DNA from: Nitrospirota bacterium | Lineage (GTDB): Bacteria; Nitrospirota; JACRHL01 | DNA length: 64,000 nucleotides | Direction of reading: 5' to 3' | Assembly (NCBI GenBank): GCA_029858285.1 | Contig: JAOUFN010000006.1 | Location: forward strand, 62,001-126,000 | In this document: piece by piece, positions 42,608-53,064 of the stretch | Position numbering within the stretch: the stretch's first letter is position 1 | How the letters are laid out: every line of letters starts with the position of its first letter | Made by a program: the position numbers and the translations under genes | The notes under the pieces: generated by a model | Databases searched by the model: none | The model's input: the letters and a program-made list of their open reading frames with translations, nothing else | What the model was told of the DNA's origin: nothing

Positions 42608-45316
42608 TCAGCGTCGGGGAGCGGGCCAATCCAAGGTGAGTCCGCCGATCCAGTCGGTGCCTGCGGGGATGTCCAGCGCCATGGGGGAAGGGGGCGTGTC
42701 GGTGCCGGTGACCGTCAGCACAAAGCGGCCGCTGGTCAGACCCTCGATGAGGAAAAAGCCGTCCGGTTCCACCACCACGTCGGCCACGGTCACCCCGTCC
42801 GTGGCGCGGGTGGCAACGACGTGTACGCCATCGGGGATGGCGTCCTTGTGGCGCAAAAATCCGTCCACCCCGGCGGTCCACGAGAGCACGGGGTTGTAGT
42901 CAATGCGGGTGCCGGGACGGAAGCGCACCGCCCGGCCCTCCTCGGCCGGGGCCACGGTGGCGTCCAGTGTGGCCGCATCCACGGTGATGTAGGTGCGTTC
43001 GTCCGCCGGAATGCCACGGATCACAAAACTGCCGTCGTCGGCACTGACAGCACGCAGGGAGCCGCTGCGCACCGTCACGCCACCCACGACCTGGGGCTGT
43101 GCGCCAGGGGTGGGGGGAGCGTACACGGTGCCGGACAGGGTGCCGGTGCCAAACTGGTCCCAGCGGTCCGGTCCGGGGCGGGGGGCGACCACGTCCAGCC
43201 AGGTTAGTCGGAACCCGGCTCCGGAATCGCTACCGGTCAGGCCGATGTGAAAATTGTGGCGGTAGCGCCAGTTGAGAAGGGCGAACCAGGAGGTTTTCCC
43301 CTGATCGGGCACGGTCACCTGCATGGCGGCGTCCCACCGGGTGTCCCAGTTGCCTTGCACCCGCAGGCTGGCGCGCCAGTCGTTGCCCAGACTGCTCCAG
43401 GTGCGCCGCCCTTCCCCGACCAGTGCGGGTCGCGGTGTGATGACCACCCCTGCGGCGTCGGTCCGCCGCTCAATGGCGCCGATTCCGTTGCGGTGGGTCT
43501 CGCCGAACAGCCCCGCCTGACGGAACAGGTGCATGTCCAGGCGGCTGTCCAGATCGCGGCTCAGGGAGGAGTCGCTGTAGCGGTCCTGTAACGACAGGCG
43601 GCGATAGCGCAGGTTATGCTCCACCCGCCACAGCCGGGTGCCGATGGATTCCTGCCCTGGCATGCCCCGCACCAGACTGCTGTCGTCCAGCCAGCGACCG
43701 GTGAGGCGCAGGGTGTTGGCGGGGATGGAACTGAAGTCGGCGCTCACCCCCTGATCCACCCCGCGAGCCGACATGAGGGTGTCGGACAGGATGGTCAGGC
43801 CGTAGAACGGTCGCCAGGCGAAGTCGGCCAGCACGCCGCTGGCATTGTCGCTGCCCTGGGAGTCCGGCAGCACCAGTGCGTGCAGGCCGCCGGAGAGGGA
43901 GGGCAAAAAGCCGTAGCGCACCCCGGCGTGGGCAAAGCCGCCCACAGAGGTTTCTCCGGCGGCGGTGCGCCAGTCCACCTCGCCCTTGTCCAGCAGGGCG
44001 GCATGGTCCCAACTGATGGTGATGACGCGGGTGTCGCGGGAGCCGTCAGGAAAGAAAAATTCCAGCACGAAGCGGTCGCCCCCGGAGGCCAGACGTTCGG
44101 TGACCTCAAAGGTTCCGTCGGCGGCCACCACCAGGTTTTCTTCCAGAAAACCGTTACGATACAGGTCGACTTGGGTTCCCGGCTGGGTACGGTCGCGTAG
44201 TTCAAAACGCCCGGCGCCCCGGTCGCGGTAGGTGCGGTCGATGCGCACACCGCTATCGAGACTGACCGCAGACAGCAGGGTCATGGCGTCAAAGCGGGTG
44301 TCCCCGACCTCCAGCAGGTAGAAGTCGGGCAGGTGGGGGCCGCTGTTGTACAGCCGCCGGTAACGCCAGAAATTCAGCCGGGCATCCTCATCCTGGGCGC
44401 GATGAAAATAATTGGCCCCCACCAGAGCGGTGCCCCTGGCTACGTCGGCCTCGGCGTCCACGTCCACGGAACGGGTTTGCTTGCCGCCGGGGGCCCGCTC
44501 CAGTTGCACCCGGTAGCGTCCCTCGGCCCGCCCCCGGTCCGGCTCGGTCAGGGGCAGGTTTTCCAGCCGCCGGACTCGCGCCTGCTCCTCCTGCTGGCGT
44601 TCCAGAGCCAGGTCGCGCTGATGACGCAGGTCGGACAACAGGGCAAAGCGCGGCCGCATCTCCAGGATGTAACTGACCAAGTGCCAGCCAGTGGTGACCG
44701 GAAGCCAGGCGGACCAGGCGTCGTGGCGCAGCCACAAGCGCCCCTCGATGGTTACCAGCGCACCCGGCGCGATGGGGGTGGGGGTAAAACCGTTCTCACC
44801 CATCTGGGCGGAGGTGGCATCAATCCAGAAAGTCCGCGCCCCTCCCGGCAGGGTGGCCTGGCAGTACCGACGTTCCTGCTGGCAATCGGTGCGGGCCTCG
44901 AACCAGGTGCCCAGCACCTCTTCCACGTCCAGAAACGGGTTTTCGTGTTCATCCACCATCACCCGGTAGAAGGCGCTGCCCCGCTCCTCGGTGATGCGCA
45001 ATTCCACAAACCCTTCCTGAAGTTGCAGGTCGGTGGTGGACGGCGCGGCGGAGGGCCGGGATGCAGAGGGAGGGGGTGTGGGGGGAAGGGACGTGATCGT
45101 ATCGGAAGGCATGTCGGAGGCCGTTGCGACCGTGGCGGCGGGAAGCGGATCAGGCGCGTCAGGCGTCTGGGCGTAAACCCCTGGTGGTATGGCCGCGAAC
45201 GCGGCGAACGCGGCGAATATTGTGGCCAGCGCCAGCGTCAGTACCATTTTCGGCGGACAACCGCGTGGCCACGCAGCGGGCGTGGCACGGGCGCGGAATG
45301 TGTGACGCCGGAGCAC
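42608..45316 (-). CDS. Outer-membrane usher-like protein for DUF4402 fibres
   Basis: The protein has 902 residues from GTG 45316, with a signal peptide near 24-49. A Pro/Ser-rich stretch and an unusual N-terminal domain with coiled-coil segment (RHQRDLALERQQEEQARVRRLE) precede the barrel. The barrel and plug region shows the usher pattern VDLYRNGFLEENLVVAADGTFEVTERL and later GGLHALVLPDSQ. A C-terminal part has carboxypeptidase-regulatory-like repeats (GGVTVRSGSLRAVSADDGSFVIRGIPA). It is more divergent than classic FimD/PapC. It starts 9 bases after the chaperone stop, in the same operon. Confidence 0.82.
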   Translation of the reverse strand: MLRRHTFRARATPAAWPRGCPPKMVLTLALATIFAAFAAFAAIPPGVYAQTPDAPDPLPAATVATASDMPSDTITSLPPTPPPSASRPSAAPSTTDLQLQEGFVELRITEERGSAFYRVMVDEHENPFLDVEEVLGTWFEARTDCQQERRYCQATLPGGARTFWIDATSAQMGENGFTPTPIAPGALVTIEGRLWLRHDAWSAWLPVTTGWHLVSYILEMRPRFALLSDLRHQRDLALERQQEEQARVRRLENLPLTEPDRGRAEGRYRVQLERAPGGKQTRSVDVDAEADVARGTALVGANYFHRAQDEDARLNFWRYRRLYNSGPHLPDFYLLEVGDTRFDAMTLLSAVSLDSGVRIDRTYRDRGAGRFELRDRTQPGTQVDLYRNGFLEENLVVAADGTFEVTERLASGGDRFVLEFFFPDGSRDTRVITISWDHAALLDKGEVDWRTAAGETSVGGFAHAGVRYGFLPSLSGGLHALVLPDSQGSDNASGVLADFAWRPFYGLTILSDTLMSARGVDQGVSADFSSIPANTLRLTGRWLDDSSLVRGMPGQESIGTRLWRVEHNLRYRRLSLQDRYSDSSLSRDLDSRLDMHLFRQAGLFGETHRNGIGAIERRTDAAGVVITPRPALVGEGRRTWSSLGNDWRASLRVQGNWDTRWDAAMQVTVPDQGKTSWFALLNWRYRHNFHIGLTGSDSGAGFRLTWLDVVAPRPGPDRWDQFGTGTLSGTVYAPPTPGAQPQVVGGVTVRSGSLRAVSADDGSFVIRGIPADERTYITVDAATLDATVAPAEEGRAVRFRPGTRIDYNPVLSWTAGVDGFLRHKDAIPDGVHVVATRATDGVTVADVVVEPDGFFLIEGLTSGRFVLTVTGTDTPPSPMALDIPAGTDWIGGLTLDWPAPRR

Positions 45317-45325
45317 GTGCGGTCC

Positions 45326-46195
45326 CTAGTGGGCGGGGGTACAAGTGGTGGATCCGGGGGCTCCTCCCATGGGCCCCGGTTGCCACTCCAGCCGCAGCGG
45401 TGTTTTGTGGGGGGGCTGAAAATCGCGAATTACCACGGGATTCGTGGTCTCGCGCAGCAGCAGGAACGGTTGTCCGAACAGCGGAGGCGAATCGGCAACG
45501 GGTTTCACCCCTTTCCCTCCGGCATCCACCCGCTGGACAAAGCCCCGTACCGTACCCTCGTAGCGCCAGGGGGTGTTGTTGATGCCCTTGAGTACCAGCA
45601 GACCGTCCGCGTTGAGCTGGCAGGAGGGAAATTCCACAGCCCCGGCGCGGGTGCCACGATGGGCATAGATGGCCACCGCCGTTTCCATCTTGATGTTCAG
45701 AATCATGCTGATGCCACTGGTCGCCCCGCCAGGGGTCATGCTGGTGGCGTCCTCCAGCATTTTGACCAGTAGATGGGCGCGGTATTCCCCCTCCGGGGCG
45801 TCCGGCGGCATGCGCACCGAGGCGCGGATGTTGCGCCGTTCACCGGGTTGCAGCGACACGGTGCGTGGGCTGACCCGCAGAAAATCGACCAGGCTGTCCT
45901 GACCGGTTTTTTCCGGATAAATCGGCTCTCCGGCGTGCAGGGATGACGAGTTGACCTCGAAATAGATGGGTTCGACGGTCAGGCGGATGGGGCTGTCGCC
46001 GTTGTTGGTGAGGATGAACACCTGGGTGATCGGCCGTGCCAGGTCGATGTCCACGCGGCCGGGTGCCACCAGGAAGGAGTTGGATGCGGCGGCCAGGCCC
46101 GGCAGCAGAGTCCCTGTCAGTCCCAGCGCGAAGATTATCACCTTGCCCAGCCAACCGCCCGAACCGGCGCGGACAGTTCCGTAACACGCGTCCAT
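45326..46195 (-). CDS. Periplasmic pilus chaperone (PapD-like)
   Basis: The protein has 289 residues from ATG 46195 (GGAGGAG upstream); the signal peptide ends near LAAAS. Two Ig-like domains: the first has VFILTNNGDSPIRLTVEPIYF and RVSPRTVSLQPGERRNIRASVRMP, the second LNIKMETAVAIYAHRG. The Arg/Lys and the F1-G1 strand pattern fit a donor-strand chaperone. It would hold DUF4402 subunits in the periplasm and pass them to the usher. Position and gene order (subunits, chaperone, usher, subunit) support this. Confidence 0.88.
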   Translation of the reverse strand: MDACYGTVRAGSGGWLGKVIIFALGLTGTLLPGLAAASNSFLVAPGRVDIDLARPITQVFILTNNGDSPIRLTVEPIYFEVNSSSLHAGEPIYPEKTGQDSLVDFLRVSPRTVSLQPGERRNIRASVRMPPDAPEGEYRAHLLVKMLEDATSMTPGGATSGISMILNIKMETAVAIYAHRGTRAGAVEFPSCQLNADGLLVLKGINNTPWRYEGTVRGFVQRVDAGGKGVKPVADSPPLFGQPFLLLRETTNPVVIRDFQPPHKTPLRLEWQPGPMGGAPGSTTCTPAH

Positions 46196-46306
46196 GCGTC
46201 CTCTCCTCCTGTTGTCGATCGCGAACCGGGGTCGGCACGGTGACCGTCCCTCCATCCCTTTTGCGTTTTCCAGTCCGGCACGGGCGGGCCGCGTCAGCAT
46301 CCCCCC

Positions 46307-46864
46307 TTATTGGTACACCAGGCGAAACGTGGCGCTGCCGGTGCTCCCGTCGGAAATCGACACGACCAGCGGGGCGATCACGTTCACCTGAAGGTTCGCC
46401 AGCAGGCCGCTGCTATTGAAGCGAGCCACACCACTGGGGTCCATGTCGCCCCCGAAGCGCCACTGGACCACCGGAAAATACATGGCGTTGGACACTTCGC
46501 CCACCACATGAAAACGAACATCCGCCGCAGACACGCTGCCGGTGATGTAGGCCCCCGCCTCCCCCTTGGCGGCAAAGGTGATGGAACCCTCGGCCATGGG
46601 TTGGGCGCCGCCCTCCGCGTGAGAGGTGGACATGGTAACCACTGGGAGCACTGTGGCGACATGGGCGAGGGTCAGCGTGGAGGGTCCAGCCAGACGGGTG
46701 GGCTCCATCAACTGCATGCCGATGGTGAAGGATGTGTCCAGCGCCAGCACCAGTGTGGCGGTAACCAGGATGCCGGCCACGAACGCGCCCAGCGCCGTGC
46801 GTTCACCCCGAACCCCGCCGGGATCGGTTGAGCCGTTGCGCGTCCATGGCGGTCGGGCATTCAT
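46307..46864 (-). CDS. DUF4402 protein, second fibre subunit
   Basis: The protein has 185 residues. The long N-terminus contains a signal-like helix (GAFVAGILVTATLVLALDTS). The mature part resembles the other DUF4402 proteins, ending GSTGSATFRLVYQ. The stop of the upstream gene at 46869 and the ATG at 46864 are 4 bases apart, with no separate Shine-Dalgarno, so translation is probably coupled. It is a minor or adaptor subunit by position. Confidence 0.85.
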   Translation of the reverse strand: MNARPPWTRNGSTDPGGVRGERTALGAFVAGILVTATLVLALDTSFTIGMQLMEPTRLAGPSTLTLAHVATVLPVVTMSTSHAEGGAQPMAEGSITFAAKGEAGAYITGSVSAADVRFHVVGEVSNAMYFPVVQWRFGGDMDPSGVARFNSSGLLANLQVNVIAPLVVSISDGSTGSATFRLVYQ

Positions 46865-46868
46865 GGGT

Positions 46869-47387
46869 TCACAGGTACAGCACCCGAAAGGTCACATTGC
46901 CCACATAGGCGCCGGGCAGGTTGGCGGCGGCCACATGGGCGGTGGCCCCCACCCGCATGTTGTTGATCAATCCGACATTCGAAAAACTGGCCTGACCGGC
47001 GCCGATCACGTCCAGCAGGCTGCCACCGAAGGCCCAGGTGTCCACCAGGATTTGCGTGGCGGGGGTTCCCCCCGCCCCCAACAACATATTGACGGAGGGT
47101 TGGACAATGGTGCAGTTGATGGTCTGCCCCTTTTGACCTACGGAATTGAACACCGCAGCGGTGGCATCCAGGGGCAGTGTGACATAGTTGAGGGTGAGGC
47201 CCTGGGACGCGGGGGGGAACGACAGCCCCTGCACCAGGGTGACGGCAATCGGCCAGTGATTCTTGGCCCACGCCGAAACGGATGGCAACAGGGTAAGAAG
47301 CAAGGCTGCCAGCAGGGTGCACAACCCACCCCGCCACCGCCAGACACAGCGTAGCCCATGCGAAAGATGTGGAACCAGATGGCGCAT
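46869..47387 (-). CDS. DUF4402 protein, first fibre subunit
   Basis: The protein has 172 residues. The signal peptide is GGLCTLLAALLLTLLPSVSAWA. The mature part ends AYVGNVTFRVLYL, matching the C-terminal strand of the other two subunits (T/V-F-R-V-x-Y-L). Its central GGTPATQILVDTWAFGG aligns with the QQIPVDFWTFGG region of the 42367 gene. AAGGGG precedes the ATG. It is the first gene of the five-gene operon and may be the tip subunit. Confidence 0.85.
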   Translation of the reverse strand: MRHLVPHLSHGLRCVWRWRGGLCTLLAALLLTLLPSVSAWAKNHWPIAVTLVQGLSFPPASQGLTLNYVTLPLDATAAVFNSVGQKGQTINCTIVQPSVNMLLGAGGTPATQILVDTWAFGGSLLDVIGAGQASFSNVGLINNMRVGATAHVAAANLPGAYVGNVTFRVLYL

Positions 47388-47458
47388 CTACCCCTTAAAG
47401 GCGCCGGCTCCCCCGTCGAGCCGATCCCCATCGGCTTCTGTCAAACAATACCCAACTA

Positions 47459-47480
47459 GCGGAAATTTGTCATTTTCCGC
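47459..47480. promoter_or_regulatory. Inverted repeat upstream of the fibre operon
   Basis: GCGGAAA-tttgtcat-TTTCCGC has 7-base arms 72 bases before the first gene of the operon. A TTGACA-like -35 lies at 47444-47439 on the minus strand. It is a possible operator. Confidence 0.4.
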
Positions 47481-47682
47481 CTGCGGTACGGGCGTTATTT
47501 CGGTCCGGGAAGGGGGCGCGACGGGCAGACGCTGCCCCACGCACTGCCCCCCCCGGAACGGTCTGCGCCACCTCTCCCTTCGGCGAACGGCCAGTCCGGC
47601 ATTAGCCGTGCGCCCCACATCGGTCCATATCCGCTTGTTTTACTGGAGGATTAGTCCCTGGCGCTCGGACCGGGCTCCCTTG

Positions 47683-48219
<537 letters not shown>

Positions 48220-48351
48220 GGCGGAGTGCTCCCTGAGAGGTGGTGGCTGCCTGAAAAAAAATGCCGACGGGAGCCGTCCCGCCGCGCCCCTTCACGCAAA
48301 AGACTGCTTTATACCACGATGCGCGGCACAGCGGAATCTTTTGGGGTAAAT

Positions 48352-50175
48352 CTACCGCCCGGTACGTTTGCGCTCGTTCTCGGTCAGCAGGCGTTTGCGC
48401 AAGCGGATGCTCTTGGGGGTGATCTCCACCAGTTCGTCATCCTCGATGAACTCCACCGCCTTTTCCAGGGTGAGCTTGATGGCCGGGGTGAGGTCTACCG
48501 CGTCGTCACTTCCGGAGGCGCGCATATTGGTGAGCTTCTTGCCCTTGAGGGGGTTGACCGCCAGGTCGTTGTCGCGGGTATGGATGCCCAGGATCATACC
48601 CTCGTATACCGCTTCGCCGGGGCCGACAAACAGTCGTCCGCGCTCTTCCAGGTTCCACAGGGCATAGGCCACCGATTTGCCCTCGGCCATGGACACCAGC
48701 ACGCCGTTGGGGCGCCCCGGAAGTTCCTTGAGGAACGGGCCGTAGCCGTGGAACAGGTGGTTGAGTACGCCGGTGCCCCTGGTATCGGTAAGGAATTCTG
48801 ACGTGTAGCCGATCAGGCCGCGGGTAGGGCACATGAATTCCATGCGCACGCGGCCGTCCGGGTTCGGGTTCATGCTCTCCATGCGGGCGCCGCGTTGGCC
48901 GAGTTTTTCGATCACGCCGCCCTGGTACTCCGGATCCACGTCCACGGTGACGTGCTCGTAGGGCTCCTGTTTTTCACCATCCACCACGCGGGTGATAACG
49001 GTGGGGCGGGAGACGGCCAACTCGAACCCCTCCCGGCGCATGTTTTCCAGCAGGATGGTGATGTGCAACTCCCCGCGCCCGGAGACGCGGAAGGAGTCGG
49101 TCTGGGCGGTGTCCTCTACGCGCATCGCCACGTTGGTGCGGATCTCGCGATGCAGGCGGTCACGCAACTGGCGACTGGTGACAAACTTGCCCTCGCGTCC
49201 GCAGAACGGCGAGTCGTTCACCCGCACTTCCATGCTGAGGGTCGGCTCGTCCACGCGGATCGGCGGCAGGGGTTCAGGGTGGTCCGGATCGGCAATGGTA
49301 TCGCCGATCTGAATCTCCTCCATGCCTGCCACCGCCACCAGATCCCCCGCCTCGGCAACCTCCATGGGCACTTGGTTGAGGCCCAGAAAGCCCATCAGGC
49401 GTGACACCTTGACCGGACGCGGCGCGCCGTCATGACCCACCACCACCACCCGTTGGCCGTTGCTGATGCGCCCCTCGGCCACGCGGCCAATGACCACGCG
49501 CCCCACATAGTCGTCCCACGCCAGGGTGGTGGCCAGCATCTTGAGGGGAGCATCCGAGTCGCCGGAAGGAGGCGGCACGCGCTCCAGAATGGTGGAGAAC
49601 AGGCAGCTCATGTCCCGGGGGCCGTCCTTGGTGGCGTCTTCGGGGTCGAGGACCGCATACCCCTCCTTGGCGGAGGCATAGACGATGGCAAAATCGAGTT
49701 GTTCGTCCGTGGCACCCAGGGCGCAGAACAGGTCGAAGGTGGCGTCCACCATGCGCCTGGGTTCGGCGCCGGGGCGGTCGATCTTGTTCACCACCACGAT
49801 GGGTTTGAGACCCAGGGCCAGGGCCTTGGCGGTGACGAATTTGGTTTGTGGCATGGGGCCATCGAAGGCATCCACCAGCAGCAGCACGCCATCCACCATG
49901 TTCAGCACGCGCTCCACCTCGCCGCCGAAGTCGGCGTGGCCGGGGGTGTCCACAATGTTGATGATGGTGCCCTGGTAGCGGACCGACGTGTTCTTGGCCA
50001 GGATGGTGATGCCGCGCTCGCGCTCCAGGTCGTTGGAATCCATGGCGCGTTCAGTCAGGTGCTGGTGGCTGGCGAAAGTGCCGGACTGGCGCAGGAGCTG
50101 GTCCACGAGGGTGGTCTTGCCGTGGTCCACGTGGGCGATGATGGCGATGTTGCGGACGTTGCGCGGGGAAGACAT
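48352..50175 (-). CDS. typA: GTP-binding translation factor TypA/BipA
   Basis: The protein has 607 residues, the normal length. All GTPase motifs are present: [18 protein letters not shown] and NKIDRPGA. The elongation-factor-like domains II and V follow, and the TypA-specific C-terminal domain has [20 protein letters not shown]. It binds 70S ribosomes and assists assembly and translation under stress or low temperature. The ATG lies 340 bases from the next gene on the other strand. No unusual features. Confidence 0.98.
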   Translation of the reverse strand: MSSPRNVRNIAIIAHVDHGKTTLVDQLLRQSGTFASHQHLTERAMDSNDLERERGITILAKNTSVRYQGTIINIVDTPGHADFGGEVERVLNMVDGVLLLVDAFDGPMPQTKFVTAKALALGLKPIVVVNKIDRPGAEPRRMVDATFDLFCALGATDEQLDFAIVYASAKEGYAVLDPEDATKDGPRDMSCLFSTILERVPPPSGDSDAPLKMLATTLAWDDYVGRVVIGRVAEGRISNGQRVVVVGHDGAPRPVKVSRLMGFLGLNQVPMEVAEAGDLVAVAGMEEIQIGDTIADPDHPEPLPPIRVDEPTLSMEVRVNDSPFCGREGKFVTSRQLRDRLHREIRTNVAMRVEDTAQTDSFRVSGRGELHITILLENMRREGFELAVSRPTVITRVVDGEKQEPYEHVTVDVDPEYQGGVIEKLGQRGARMESMNPNPDGRVRMEFMCPTRGLIGYTSEFLTDTRGTGVLNHLFHGYGPFLKELPGRPNGVLVSMAEGKSVAYALWNLEERGRLFVGPGEAVYEGMILGIHTRDNDLAVNPLKGKKLTNMRASGSDDAVDLTPAIKLTLEKAVEFIEDDELVEITPKSIRLRKRLLTENERKRTGR

Positions 50176-50522
50176 GGGATGAAACAGTCAGATAGAGTCG
50201 ATGAGAGGCACAAGGGAACCGCGCATTATACCTTGTAGATCATGGATTACGATAGGCAGGATTTTTTCTGGCTGCAATTCGCCCCGAACAGCGGTGGATG
50301 CCACCGGGGTGCCTGGGAACCGCCGGGTCTTTCCGGTATCCTGCTACCTGTGTTAGCCTCGGAGCCCGGTGCCCTGGGGCACCGCAGAGCGTTGGGATGG
50401 CCTCCGCCGGGATACCTTGAATGCCCGGAAAAAGCAGCCCGGCGCAGCCCGGGTTCAGGGCCTGTGTGATGTCCGCCTCGCCAAAACTGCTATGGTGGGC
50501 CGATGTCCCCCGATAATTTGCC
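50176..50522. other. Intergenic region between divergent genes
   Basis: This 347-base gap lies between typA (-) and the large membrane protein (+). No gene or repeat is supported; it presumably holds both promoters. Confidence 0.3.
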
Positions 50523-52436
50523 ATGTCCGGGCCCGCTGCGGGCGGGGCGATGCTGGATGGGGATTTTACTGTGCTTGTGAATGCTCCCGTACTTCTCCTG
50601 CTGCTGCCAGGACTCTGGCTGGGCGCCCTGTCGATTGCACGCAGGGTGGTCCAGCGCCCGGAGCCGACCCGTCTAGTTGCCGTTGGCTTGGCACTGTGCG
50701 CCTGGCTGTTGGGCATCCATGTGGCGGGGCTGGTGCTGCATTCGTTCCATTTGGGCCTTTGGGTGGGGACGCTGGTCGCCGGGATTGGCGGCTACACCGT
50801 GTGGTTTCGCAACCGTACCTGGGTCCCGCCACTGACTGATTCTGCCGTGGTCGCCGATCCTTTATTCGGCAAATGGGTGTGGCGCGGGGCATGGGCCAGC
50901 ACCGTAATGGTGGGAGTACTGGTGGGGATGTGCGGGTGGGGGTACGACCAGGAGACGGTAACTGGTCATATGTCAGAGATTGCCCAGATTAAAAATGGGG
51001 AATATCCGCCCCGTTTTATCCAGTTCCCGCAGTTTGAATACCGATATCACTACGGCGTAGACGTACTCTGCGCGGCGGTTTCCTCGCTGCTCTGGACACC
51101 AGTTGATATCACGATTGATATCGTGACGGTCCTGGGGTGGTGGTATTTCTGGCTGTTGCTTTCCGCCACGGGTGCGGCGATGCTCGGGGGCAAGCGTAGG
51201 GCTCCGCTGCTTCCAGTCATGATTCTATTTTCAGGTGGAACACAGCCATTTCTCTATCTGTTTGCCAGAGTCGTAACCTCCGTATCCGAACATTCCTGGG
51301 TTGAGCTCTCCGAAAAGGCTCAGGGGGGTGGAGGAGGTCTGGTTTTTCACCATTTTTTTCAGCCCCCGTTCATGATGGGAATGATCCTGGTGTTTGGGTT
51401 GCTGGTGCTCACCCTATACCGCCACAGAGAGGTTCGGAGCGGATATTTTTTGGTGGCAGGGATGATTTTCCTGACGCTTGGGTTCTCCAACGTGGTGTTG
51501 TTTGCCACGGTGCTGGGTGCATGGTGCGCCCAAATGGGGCTTGAGGCGTGGAAGTACGACCGACGCCGTGCCGTTCCTTGGGTGGTGGGACTTCTTGTTG
51601 GCGTGGTTCTCCTGGTTTCCCAAATGCACGGTTTCTTCGCCCCCGCCTACTCTCCCAGAGATGGATTCCCCCTGGTGGTGAACCGGACTATCGACGATTT
51701 CCGTGTGGTGGGAACAAACCTGGTGATGTGGCTGGGGGTGGTTTTCCCTGTCCTCGGCATCGTCGGCCTGTGTCTGAACCGAAGTCTGCGGGCATTCTGG
51801 CTGCTTCTGGCCTCGGGAAGTTTGGCCGTATGGTTTCTATGGCGCTATCCACACAGTTGGGATATTGCGAAATTCACGGTGGTGGCCTGTATTGCACTGG
51901 GTGTGGGTGTGGCCGTATTTCTGGTCCGCTTGCTCCAGTCCGGGTACCGGTGGCGAATACCGGTGGCTGTGGCAATTGTGGGGGCATGTGTTCTGCCCAC
52001 CGCATCGACGGTGATTGCGGCTCTCTACACAAACCATTCTTTGAGCTACTCCCGCCCTATGGTGCTCACCGGAGATCACATTCAAGCTGTTGCGTGGATG
52101 CGGGCAAACGTGCCACCCGGGCAACTGGTCCTCATGGCGCCGGATATGTCCCTTTGGTACAGTATTTGGGGGGGAATCGGCACCGTTTGGGATGATAACG
52201 CCGTGCTGCACGGCGTCCCCCGCGAAATATTAGACAAAAGAGCGGCATTTTTGAAATATCCATCGTCCAACCCCGGTGATTTTCTTGCGGAAGGTATTCA
52301 CTGGGTGGTGGTTTCCGAAAAGAATGACCGCAGGACGAAAACTCTGGTTTCGCAGTGGGAGCAGGCAGGAAGAGCGCACGAGGCGTACGCGTCGAATCAA
52401 CTCAGGGTCTACGAGATCACCTCGGCGGGCGAATGA
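50523..52436 (+). CDS. Polytopic membrane protein, glycosyltransferase-like (GT-C fold possible)
   Basis: The protein has 637 residues. About 12-14 hydrophobic spans occupy residues 15-520, with an early loop GHMSEIAQIKNGEYPPRFIQFPQFEYRYHYGVDVLCAAVSS. A soluble C-terminal ~110 residues follow (VAWMRANVPPGQLVLMAPDMSLW). This layout, with acidic/aromatic residues in the first large loop, is typical of GT-C-type lipid-linked sugar transferases or their relatives, but no signature motif is certain. Base composition is less GC-rich than its neighbours, a hint of horizontal transfer. The start is ATG 50523 or ATG 50550. Confidence 0.75.
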   Translation: MSGPAAGGAMLDGDFTVLVNAPVLLLLLPGLWLGALSIARRVVQRPEPTRLVAVGLALCAWLLGIHVAGLVLHSFHLGLWVGTLVAGIGGYTVWFRNRTWVPPLTDSAVVADPLFGKWVWRGAWASTVMVGVLVGMCGWGYDQETVTGHMSEIAQIKNGEYPPRFIQFPQFEYRYHYGVDVLCAAVSSLLWTPVDITIDIVTVLGWWYFWLLLSATGAAMLGGKRRAPLLPVMILFSGGTQPFLYLFARVVTSVSEHSWVELSEKAQGGGGGLVFHHFFQPPFMMGMILVFGLLVLTLYRHREVRSGYFLVAGMIFLTLGFSNVVLFATVLGAWCAQMGLEAWKYDRRRAVPWVVGLLVGVVLLVSQMHGFFAPAYSPRDGFPLVVNRTIDDFRVVGTNLVMWLGVVFPVLGIVGLCLNRSLRAFWLLLASGSLAVWFLWRYPHSWDIAKFTVVACIALGVGVAVFLVRLLQSGYRWRIPVAVAIVGACVLPTASTVIAALYTNHSLSYSRPMVLTGDHIQAVAWMRANVPPGQLVLMAPDMSLWYSIWGGIGTVWDDNAVLHGVPREILDKRAAFLKYPSSNPGDFLAEGIHWVVVSEKNDRRTKTLVSQWEQAGRAHEAYASNQLRVYEITSAGE

Positions 52437-52533
52437 AAATGTCCTCTCCCGGTCCCAGCGGTTTCGGGGCACGGACAAAAAGATGTATGGAAACCGGATG
52501 GGATGAAACAGGAAGGCGCGGCGGGTAACCATA

Positions 52534-52974
52534 ATGGCCCATCCCGATTGTTGTGGCGGGGACGACGACCGCGACCCCTTGGCCTGCCCGGTGTGCGGGG
52601 AGCGGGGCCACGGCGTGGACGCCAGCACCGCGACCTCATTTGTACCCGCCGTCCATTTGGACGAAGCGGGTGGGGGCGGTTTCTGGTTCTGCGACACCCC
52701 CGGCTGCGCGGTGGCCTATTACCCCCCCGGCGGCACGCCGGTGTTTGCGGGGGAGATCGACATTGCGGTGGGCATCAAATCTCCTGACCCGGCGGCACTG
52801 TGGTGTTACTGCTTCGGCATAACGCGGCAAGCGGTGCGGGAACGGATGGCCTCCACCGACCCGGCCAGCGCCGAAATCGCCCGGCGCATCAGGGCGGAGG
52901 GGTGTGACTGCGTGACGAAAAATCCCTCCGGCCAGTGCTGTCTGGGGGCGATCCGGGCGCTGGAAGCGGGATAA
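52534..52974 (+). CDS. CopZ-like zinc/[2Fe-2S] protein
   Basis: The protein has 146 residues. A zinc knuckle (CCGGDDD...CPVCG) opens it; WFCDTPGCAVAYYPP follows. Then a BFD-like [2Fe-2S] site: WCYCFGITRQAVRERM and CDCVTKNPSGQCCLG with conserved Cys pairs. This matches the N-terminal domain of archaeal CopZ (zinc plus [2Fe-2S], copper chaperone) without the HMA domain. Its partner copper ATPase is not nearby. It lies 97 bases after the membrane-protein gene. Confidence 0.85.
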   Translation: MAHPDCCGGDDDRDPLACPVCGERGHGVDASTATSFVPAVHLDEAGGGGFWFCDTPGCAVAYYPPGGTPVFAGEIDIAVGIKSPDPAALWCYCFGITRQAVRERMASTDPASAEIARRIRAEGCDCVTKNPSGQCCLGAIRALEAG

Positions 52975-53005
52975 TTAGTTGCGGAGGCCGACGGATCGTA
53001 AGCTT

Positions 53006-53024
53006 CCCCGTCAAGAGGACGGGG
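53006..53024. terminator. Hairpin terminator
   Basis: CCCCGTC-aagag-GACGGGG lies between the convergent CopZ-like and hybrid-kinase genes. Confidence 0.65.
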
Positions 53025-53064
53025 CAATAGGGACGGGGTCAATGGGGGGACGTTCCCCCGTGGG

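Noticed and set aside
44333-45772. 479-residue + frame across the usher gene
   Set aside because: Antisense shadow; Gly/Pro-rich with no start context.
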